Source: a virus. From it: 40,984 bases of DNA. The stretch covers positions 1 through 40,984 of the IMG/VR virus record IMGVR_UViG_3300031758_000174. One strand, 5' to 3'. The notes beneath the pieces were generated by a model. The model did not search any database and was not told where the DNA came from. It saw only the letters and a program-made list of their open reading frames with translations. This document shows positions 33,665 through 39,391 of this stretch, piece after piece. Made by a program: the position numbers and the translations under genes. Numbering within the stretch: the stretch's first letter is position 1; each line of letters opens with the position of its first letter.

Positions 33665-34229
33665 ATGGGGCATAGAAGTAAAACCTCATAAAATTTGTTC
33701 TATAGATGCCAGTACGAATAGTCTTGCTTTTGCTCTTTTTGAGGGAGATGACTTAAAATCAGTAGGTAAAATTAGTTTTGAAGGCAATGATATATATCAA
33801 AAAGTGATTGATGCTAGTAAAAAGGTAAAAGCGTTTTTTGATATATATAACGGATTTGAAGCAATAGTTATAGAGCATACTGTTTTCATGAATAGCCCCA
33901 AAACCGCTGCAGACCTTGCACTTGTACAGGGGGCAATTCTAGGCGCTGCAGGACAAACTGGAACAAAGGTCATAGGCAAAGTATCTCCAATAACATGGCA
34001 AAACTATATAGGTAATAAAAAAATATCAAAAGATGAACAGTTATATATTAGGTCACAAAATCCAGGAAAATCAGAATCTTGGTACAAGACATATGAAAGA
34101 AACTTAAGAAAAGAAAGAACTATAAAGTTTATCAATACAATATACGACAGATCTATCAAAGATAACGATGTAGCAGATGCATGCGGAATTGGACACTGGG
34201 CAATTAACAATTGGAGTAAAGCATTATGA
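33651..34229 (+). CDS. RuvC-like Holliday junction resolvase
   Basis: This 192-residue protein should cut four-way junctions produced by recombination or replication before packaging. An RNase H fold with the RuvC acidic set is visible: D19 in CSIDASTNS, a glutamate in AIVIEHTVF near residue 75, and the final aspartates in DNDVADACGIG near residues 171-177. ALVQGAILGAAG corresponds to the central helix region. The length is near the typical 170-190. A PD-(D/E)XK resolvase candidate is encoded 1.4 kb upstream, so the phage may carry two enzymes for this step. Confidence 0.82.
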   Translation: MAKNKWGIEVKPHKICSIDASTNSLAFALFEGDDLKSVGKISFEGNDIYQKVIDASKKVKAFFDIYNGFEAIVIEHTVFMNSPKTAADLALVQGAILGAAGQTGTKVIGKVSPITWQNYIGNKKISKDEQLYIRSQNPGKSESWYKTYERNLRKERTIKFINTIYDRSIKDNDVADACGIGHWAINNWSKAL

Positions 34230-35281
34230 AGATACTGGTATCAATAATATCTTATAAAGAAGCAGATTTAAAAGGAACAGTTTTAGACTGTTATTCAAAA
34301 GCAAAAGATAAAAATGGTTTATTTTTTTCCATTGTAGAGGAACATTTTCCAGAATTTTATTCTGATTTAAGTTTTATACCAGAAGAGCAGATTCTGTATA
34401 GAAAATTTGATTTGTCAGAGTATCGTGGAATCCTTTGGGCTAGAGACCTTACAACAAAAAATATACCAGTTGATTTTGATTATGTGCTTTATATTTGTGG
34501 CCATACAAGATTTGAACAAGACTGGGATATAACATGCCTACAAGAATACGTAAAAGCAAAAGCAAAGTCTGAAACTGGGAAAGCCGTTTTAACTTTTTGT
34601 CCACCCGACTTTGAGTACAACGATGATTGGTCTATTAAATATAAGAATGATGTAAAGACTAACCTTTATCATCCTTCTATTACTGGATGGGATCCAATAA
34701 AGCGAGAGGTTGCAGACTTTGTTCCAGGATATTGGTTTCCAATTGGAAATGTGCCGCCAGAAGACGACGATGTTCATGAAAATTATTGGGTACACTTTAC
34801 ATGGTGCTTTGCAGAAAAATTATATATTGATGAAGTTCCATTAGATCCAGAAATGAATTTTAATGGAGAAGAGCCTTATGTGTCTTTACAGTCTTGGGGC
34901 AGGGGTTGGAGAATGTTTGCAACATCAAAAATTTTTTCATATCATCATCTTTCAAGAAAATATCCAGGAGAAAAATTAAGTAGATATGACACCGCCAGGC
35001 CTTGGGCAGATGACAAGAAAAAAGATCATTGGGAGCATTCAAGAAAAGCAATGTTAAAACTTAATTTGCTTTTTTCTGGAAGATTGACTGGAGTCTACGG
35101 AAATATTCCTTTAGAAGTTACTCAAGAGTATTGCAGAAAAAGTGGTATTCCTTTAGGAATGACAAGATACAATGCAAATTATGATAAAATTGATAGGTAT
35201 CAGCATCATGTTCTTAATAAAGATAAACCACCAGTAAAAAGAGAAGATTTAGACTGGAAAATACCAGGAGTTGACAAATAA
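34226..35281 (+). CDS. GlcNAc-transferase-like glycosyltransferase (GT60-like)
   Basis: This 351-residue protein overlaps the previous gene by four bases (ATGA). It begins with ILVSIISYKEADLKGTVLDC, as in GT-A nucleotide-sugar enzymes. EYRGILWARDL (65-75), then YVLYICGHTRFEQDWD, and later FNGEEPYVSLQSWGRGWRMF with IFSYHHLSR match the layout I know from the GlcNAc transferase family related to Dictyostelium Skp1 GlcNAc transferase. In that family the metal site reads roughly D-S-H before MRF; here it is C91-G-H93, so the first acid is missing, which may affect metal binding. Acceptor unknown: a virion protein, phage DNA or host wall glycan are possible. No signal peptide, so it acts in the cytoplasm. 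Confidence 0.75.
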   Translation: MKILVSIISYKEADLKGTVLDCYSKAKDKNGLFFSIVEEHFPEFYSDLSFIPEEQILYRKFDLSEYRGILWARDLTTKNIPVDFDYVLYICGHTRFEQDWDITCLQEYVKAKAKSETGKAVLTFCPPDFEYNDDWSIKYKNDVKTNLYHPSITGWDPIKREVADFVPGYWFPIGNVPPEDDDVHENYWVHFTWCFAEKLYIDEVPLDPEMNFNGEEPYVSLQSWGRGWRMFATSKIFSYHHLSRKYPGEKLSRYDTARPWADDKKKDHWEHSRKAMLKLNLLFSGRLTGVYGNIPLEVTQEYCRKSGIPLGMTRYNANYDKIDRYQHHVLNKDKPPVKREDLDWKIPGVDK

Positions 35282-35285
35282 AGTT

Positions 35286-35441
35286 ATGGCTGCTAAACTA
35301 TATACAAGCGAGGCTTTTATGCGTAAGCGTTATGTTATGGATAAAAAGACTCCAGAGGAAATTGCAAAGGAGTGTGGGGTAAGCGTGGAAACTATTTATG
35401 TGTACCTTGCTAAATTTGGATTAAGGAAATCAAAGAGATGA
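35286..35441 (+). CDS. Small helix-turn-helix protein
   Basis: This 51-residue protein starts at ATG 35286, four bases after the previous stop. Residues 20-48 (KTPEEIAKECGVSVETIYVY, then LAKFGLRK) form a classic helix-turn-helix like those in resolvases, transposases and small phage regulators. It overlaps the following gene by four bases (ATGA), which supports its reality. It is likely a DNA-binding regulator or a small subunit for DNA recognition. It has no other domain. Confidence 0.6.
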   Translation: MAAKLYTSEAFMRKRYVMDKKTPEEIAKECGVSVETIYVYLAKFGLRKSKR

Positions 35442-35575
35442 AAAAGATACTGTTGCCTATCGTTGTATTTATTGGCGTGTTTTCATCATTGACAGGTATA
35501 GCGCTAATTAGATTGTCAAAAAGCATGGAAGACTGGGAAGCGTCTTGGGAAGAAGAGGATGAAAGTGAGTTCTGA
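35438..35575 (+). CDS. Small single-pass membrane protein
   Basis: This 45-residue protein starts at ATG 35438, overlapping both neighbours (ATGA upstream, 17 bases downstream). Residues 4-25 (ILLPIVVFIGVFSSLTGIAL) form one transmembrane helix after MKK, and the tail is strongly acidic and Trp-containing (SMEDWEASWEEEDESEF). It could be a signal-anchor protein with a cytoplasmic or exterior acidic tail. A holin-like or superinfection role is imaginable but unsupported. A short membrane protein with a charged tail can be a holin, yet no endolysin is nearby. Confidence 0.5.
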   Translation: MKKILLPIVVFIGVFSSLTGIALIRLSKSMEDWEASWEEEDESEF

Positions 35576-35837
35576 AACACAGTTTACAATTGCTCAAGTT
35601 TGTGACGAAATTAAAGAAATGCTTATTGCAAAAAATAAATCATACGGAGATTCTGCTTTAAATCCAGTTAGAATTTTTGCTACATCTGATAGTGTGGAGC
35701 AACTTCATGTTCGTATTGATGACAAGTTATCAAGAATAACTAGGGGCGGATCTTATATTGGAGATAATGATATAGATGATCTTATTGGATATTTGATACT
35801 TTTAAAAATTGCAAGGGAATTAAATAATGTCAACTGA
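35559..35837 (+). CDS. MazG-like / DUF1599-type nucleotide-associated protein
   Basis: This 92-residue protein is helical, with MLIAKNKSYGDSALNPVRIF, then VRIDDKLSRI and DNDIDDLIGYLILLKIA. K-x3-YG followed by a DKL-x-RI helix and DD-x-IGYL is the layout of the DUF1599 (nucleotide modification associated domain 1) family, related to all-alpha NTP pyrophosphatases such as MazG. The acidic residues could bind Mg and a nucleotide. It may cleave or sense nucleotides during infection. Together with the nearby glycosyltransferase it raises, without proving, the idea of modified nucleotides in phage DNA. Confidence 0.6.
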   Translation: MKVSSETQFTIAQVCDEIKEMLIAKNKSYGDSALNPVRIFATSDSVEQLHVRIDDKLSRITRGGSYIGDNDIDDLIGYLILLKIARELNNVN

Positions 35838-36360
35838 AGATGATTTAGTTAAACATCTTGATCAGGTAAATCAAGTAGTAGAAGAATACCTAAAAGGTAA
35901 TGACCCCACGGTAATTTCAAAGCAACTTGCCATACCAAGACAAAAAGTAGTAACACTTATTAATGAGTGGAAAGTTATGGCTTCTGCCAATGATGCAATT
36001 CGTGCTCGTGCTAAAGAGGCACTTGCTGCAGCAGACACACATTATAGTAAACTGGTATCTCGTACATACGAGGTTATTGATGAAGCATCAATGACAAATA
36101 ATCTTAGTGCAAAGACTGCTGCTATCAAACTTGTAATGGACATTGAGTCTAAAAGAATTGATATGCTACAAAAGGCTGGTCTTCTTGAGAACAAAGAACT
36201 AGCAGAAGAAATGATTCAGATAGAAAGACGGCAAGAGGTTTTGATGGGAATTCTTCGTGACATAGCGTCTGAGTATCCGCAGATACGAGATGAGATTATG
36301 CGTAGACTTTCTGATATTGCCAAGAAAGATGAAGTGATTACAATTGTCCATGATGTTTGA
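35827..36360 (+). CDS. terS: Terminase small subunit
   Basis: This 177-residue protein recognises phage DNA for packaging. It overlaps the upstream gene by 11 bases. Residues about 20-50 (VEEYLKGNDPTVISKQLAIP, RQKVVTLINEW) form an N-terminal helix-turn-helix. A helical oligomerisation region follows (LAAADTHYSKLVSRTYEVID, KTAAIKLVMDIESKRIDML), as usual for small terminases. It directly precedes and overlaps the large subunit gene. The family is diverse in sequence; the call relies on position plus this domain layout. Confidence 0.78.
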   Translation: MSTEDDLVKHLDQVNQVVEEYLKGNDPTVISKQLAIPRQKVVTLINEWKVMASANDAIRARAKEALAAADTHYSKLVSRTYEVIDEASMTNNLSAKTAAIKLVMDIESKRIDMLQKAGLLENKELAEEMIQIERRQEVLMGILRDIASEYPQIRDEIMRRLSDIAKKDEVITIVHDV

Positions 36361-38128
36361 TGATTTCTTAGAAGCGCTTAAAGATAATCATTTTGAAGAG
36401 ACACCAGTCGACGCAAAAACATTTGTTGAATCTCCAGATTATTTGGGACAGCCAGGGTTATCAGATATTCAATATGATATTGTTCAAGCAATGAGTCAGA
36501 TTTATCGTAAAGAAGATTTACAGCAATTGATGGGTGAAGAAGAAGGTGCACGGTATTATGAAAAGTATACTAAGAATGAAATTATCCTACAACTTGGCAA
36601 GGGTAGTGGAAAAGATTTTACTTCTACTGTTGCCTGTGCTTATATTGTATATAAGTTATTATGCCTTAAGGATCCAGCCAGATATTTCGGCAAACCATCT
36701 GGAGATGCCATAGACTTAATTAATGTTGCTATTAACGCACAGCAGGCAAAGAATGTTTTCTTTAAAGGCTTTAAAACAAAGATTGAAAAGTCCCCTTGGT
36801 TTGCGGGTAAATATGAGGCAAAAGTAGATTCAATAGGATTTAATAAATCAATTACTGTCTACTCTGGACACTCAGAAAGAGAATCTCACGAGGGTCTAAA
36901 TCTTTTGCTTGCGGTTCTTGATGAGATCTCTGGGTTTGCTTCTGAGGTTGGAACAGGCAATGAGCAGGGAAAGACTGCTGACAATATATATAAAGCATTC
37001 CGTGGATCTGTGGATTCTCGTTTTCCAGATCTTGGAAAAGTTGTTTTGCTTTCATTCCCAAGGTATCCAGGAGACTTTATTTCTGAGAGATATGAGTCTG
37101 TTATTGCAGAAAAAGAAGTTATAGAAAGAACTCACGAGTTTGTGATTAATCCACTTCTACCAGATACTGAGGCAGACAATAAATTTGAAATATATTGGGA
37201 AGAAGATCAGATTACTTCATACAAATATCCTGGAGTATTTGCATTAAAGAGACCTACATGGGAAGTTAATCCAACCAGAAAAATTGATGACTTCAAGATT
37301 GCTTTTATGACAGACCTTGGAGATGCAATGATGCGTTTTGCATGTGTACCAACTTTTGCATCAGATGCATTTTTTAAGCAGGCAGAAAAAGTAAGAGCCT
37401 GCATGACACTTAGAAACCCAATAGATACCTTTAAAAGGTTTGATGAATCGTTTAAACCAGATCCAAATAAAAAATACTATGTCCATGCTGACCTTGCACA
37501 GAAACACGACAAGTGTGCAGTTGCGATTGCTCATGTGGAAAAGTGGGTAAACATTCAAGTAATTAATAATTACGAACAGGTTGCTCCAGTTGTTGTTGTA
37601 GATGCAGTAGCATGGTGGGAACCGAAGGTAGAAGGACCAGTTAATCTTTCAGAGGTAAAGCAATGGATACAAAACCTTAGAAGAATAGGGTTTGATATAG
37701 GCATGGTATCTTTTGACCGTTGGCAGTCATTTGATATTCAAAATGAGTTAAATCAGGTAGGAATGAAAACTGATACTGTTTCTGTTGCTAAAAAACATTA
37801 TGAGGATATGGCTATGTTGGTATATGAAGAAAGGCTTGTTATGCCAGCAATAGAGTTATTGTTTGAAGAATTAACCCAGTTAAAAATTATGAAAAATGAT
37901 AAAGTTGATCACCCCAGGAAAAAATCTAAAGACTTGGCCGATGCTGTTTGTGGTGCTATTTTTGGTGCTATATCTCACACTCCTAAGAATGTAGACTCTG
38001 AAGTAGAGGTTCATACTTTTAGGGATAGGCCACGCCAGGTTGACGAACTACCTGCAAACGTGATACAATATAAACCTAGTCAAATAGAAGAAATTAAAGA
38101 CTATTTGGATAGACTAAAAACAATATAA
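36350..38128 (+). CDS. terL: Terminase large subunit
   Basis: This 592-residue motor-nuclease packages DNA into the prohead. The start chosen is ATG 36350 (ATG 36353 and TTG 36344 are alternatives; none has a clear ribosome binding site). The ATPase has Walker A G83-KGS-G87-K88-D89 and Walker B ending in D191-E192 (LLLAVLDEIS). The nuclease domain begins with D381 (VHADLAQKHDK), then SFDRWQS and a final acidic segment KSKDLADAVCGAIFGA. The residue after the Walker A lysine is Asp instead of Ser/Thr. It overlaps the small subunit by 11 bases. A promoter for the next gene lies in its last 90 bases. Confidence 0.93.
   Translation: MMFDDFLEALKDNHFEETPVDAKTFVESPDYLGQPGLSDIQYDIVQAMSQIYRKEDLQQLMGEEEGARYYEKYTKNEIILQLGKGSGKDFTSTVACAYIVYKLLCLKDPARYFGKPSGDAIDLINVAINAQQAKNVFFKGFKTKIEKSPWFAGKYEAKVDSIGFNKSITVYSGHSERESHEGLNLLLAVLDEISGFASEVGTGNEQGKTADNIYKAFRGSVDSRFPDLGKVVLLSFPRYPGDFISERYESVIAEKEVIERTHEFVINPLLPDTEADNKFEIYWEEDQITSYKYPGVFALKRPTWEVNPTRKIDDFKIAFMTDLGDAMMRFACVPTFASDAFFKQAEKVRACMTLRNPIDTFKRFDESFKPDPNKKYYVHADLAQKHDKCAVAIAHVEKWVNIQVINNYEQVAPVVVVDAVAWWEPKVEGPVNLSEVKQWIQNLRRIGFDIGMVSFDRWQSFDIQNELNQVGMKTDTVSVAKKHYEDMAMLVYEERLVMPAIELLFEELTQLKIMKNDKVDHPRKKSKDLADAVCGAIFGAISHTPKNVDSEVEVHTFRDRPRQVDELPANVIQYKPSQIEEIKDYLDRLKTI
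38040..38069 (+). promoter_or_regulatory. Strong promoter inside the 3' end of the large terminase gene
   Basis: TTGACG (38040-38045) and TACAAT (38064-38069) are separated by 18 bases, with a TGa extension at 38061-38063. Each box matches consensus in five of six positions. It would give an approximately 80-base leader to the secreted protein gene at 38156. A lone TATAAA at 38124 is a weaker alternative. Confidence 0.7.
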
Positions 38129-38155
38129 ACCAAATGAATAATAACAAGGAGAAAA

Positions 38156-39283
38156 ATGAATTCATTTAAAAAGATCGCCATTGCATCGGTTGCAGCCATG
38201 CTTGGCTCATTTATCGTAGTGACACCTGCAAGTGCCAATACCGTTTCTGTGGACGTAACAACAGAAATTTCTGGCGCAGGTACTGCAGCCTCACCATTTA
38301 CAGTTAAGGTTCCATCTGATAACGTCGTAAGCGTTGCAGATACTTCAACTGTTACAAACAACGAAGCCCTTCTTATCACCGCTACAGTTGTTGCTGGAAC
38401 ACCAGTAACATTTACTGCAGTTGGTGCTGGAACACGCCTCGTCTCTGCAATTGGTTCAACAGTTAATGCATCTGCTGGATCCTCATCAATCACAGTCACA
38501 CCTGCTTCAACAACAGCGACTGTATATGCATATACAACAACTACTGCTGCATCTGCGGTTACAGTTTCTGTAACTGGTGCAAGCACAACAATTTATCTTA
38601 AGGGTGTTGCAGGTCCTGCATACGAACTTAAGATGTCAATCCCTGCTTCAGGAAATATTTCTGGCAAGGTAACTGCAACTCTTGATGTAGCAGATATTTT
38701 CGGCAACGCTGTTGCTGATACAGTAACTGTTACCACTCTTGGTGGCGCAACTGCTGGAACTGTAACTGCTGATGCTCTTGTAACAGGTCGTTACACATCA
38801 GAGATTTCGCTTCCTGCAACTGCTGGAACTGTTGCTGTTGGAGCATCTATTACTGCACCAACATCTGTTCCAACAATTAAGTTGGCAACAACTTCTCAGA
38901 CTGCAATCGTAACAGTATCTGATCTTGCAACTGCACTTGCTGCAGAAAAGGCTGCTCGTGCTGCTGATAAGGCTGCTGCTGATCAAGCACTTTCTGCTGC
39001 TCTAGCAAAGGCTGCTGCTGATGCTGCAACTGCTAAGGCTGCTGCTGATGCTGCTGCTATTACTGCTGCTGCAGAAATTGCTAAGTTAAAGGCTGATGCT
39101 GTAACTGCTAAGGTTGCTGCAGATAAGGCTCTTGCTGATGCAACTGCTGCACACGCTGCTGAACTTGCAAAGGTTAAGGCAGATAATGCTGCTGCAATCG
39201 CTGCAATGAAGAAGGCATTCAATGATCTTGCTAAGAAGTGGAACAAGAAGAACCCTTCTGCAAAGGTTACACTTGTTAAGTAA
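38156..39283 (+). CDS. Secreted surface-type protein with Ala-rich coiled coil
   Basis: This 375-residue protein starts behind an AAGGAG site. A Sec signal peptide is clear: FKK, a hydrophobic core (IAIASVAAMLGSFIVV) and a TPASA cleavage site near residue 27. Residues 28-240 are Thr/Val/Ala-rich beta segments, possibly two immunoglobulin-like repeats. Residues about 257-350 are an Ala/Lys/Asp coiled coil. The end (AFNDLAKKWNKKNPSAKVTL) resembles C-termini I recall from secreted proteins of aquatic Actinobacteria. Codons favour GCT and AAG and differ from the flanking phage genes. It has its own promoter and terminator, between terminase and the missing portal gene. It could coat the cell or virion, or block superinfection; a host origin is plausible but unproven. 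Confidence 0.75.
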   Translation: MNSFKKIAIASVAAMLGSFIVVTPASANTVSVDVTTEISGAGTAASPFTVKVPSDNVVSVADTSTVTNNEALLITATVVAGTPVTFTAVGAGTRLVSAIGSTVNASAGSSSITVTPASTTATVYAYTTTTAASAVTVSVTGASTTIYLKGVAGPAYELKMSIPASGNISGKVTATLDVADIFGNAVADTVTVTTLGGATAGTVTADALVTGRYTSEISLPATAGTVAVGASITAPTSVPTIKLATTSQTAIVTVSDLATALAAEKAARAADKAAADQALSAALAKAAADAATAKAAADAAAITAAAEIAKLKADAVTAKVAADKALADATAAHAAELAKVKADNAAAIAAMKKAFNDLAKKWNKKNPSAKVTLVK

Positions 39284-39302
39284 TTAACAAATTAAAAGAT
39301 TT

Positions 39303-39332
39303 GGGAGTCAGGAAACTGGCTCCCTTTTCTTT
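39303..39332 (+). terminator. Rho-independent terminator after the secreted protein gene
   Basis: GGGAGTCA (39303-39310) pairs with TGGCTCCC (39317-39324), eight pairs with one G-U, across a GGAAAC loop. It is followed by TTTTCTTTT. It separates the two secreted protein genes. Confidence 0.9.
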
Positions 39333-39346
39333 TGTCTAAAATTAAC

Positions 39347-39354
39347 TGTATAAT
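39347..39354 (+). promoter_or_regulatory. Promoter -10 box for the second secreted protein gene
   Basis: TGTATAAT, with TATAAT at 39349-39354 preceded by CTG, is the same arrangement as before the tail tube gene. The predicted transcription start near 39361 coincides with the first base of a palindrome. No -35 box is clear. Confidence 0.6.
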
Positions 39355-39360
39355 AACCTT

Positions 39361-39377
39361 ATTAGACATTGTCTAAT
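39361..39377 (+). promoter_or_regulatory. Perfect inverted repeat at the predicted transcript 5' end
   Basis: ATTAGAC and GTCTAAT form seven-base perfect arms around an ATT loop. The half-site TTGTCTAA occurs here (39369-39376) and again upstream of the -10 box (39332-39339). It could be an operator for a dimeric repressor, or a 5' hairpin protecting the mRNA just before the GGAGG site. Confidence 0.55.
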
Positions 39378-39391
39378 TCGGAGGTCAGGAG

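Noticed and set aside
38101-39246. Minus-strand frames (38101-38586 and 38983-39246) opposite the secreted protein gene
   Set aside because: They arise from Ala/Thr/Val-rich, stop-poor sequence; the plus frame has promoter, signal peptide and terminator.
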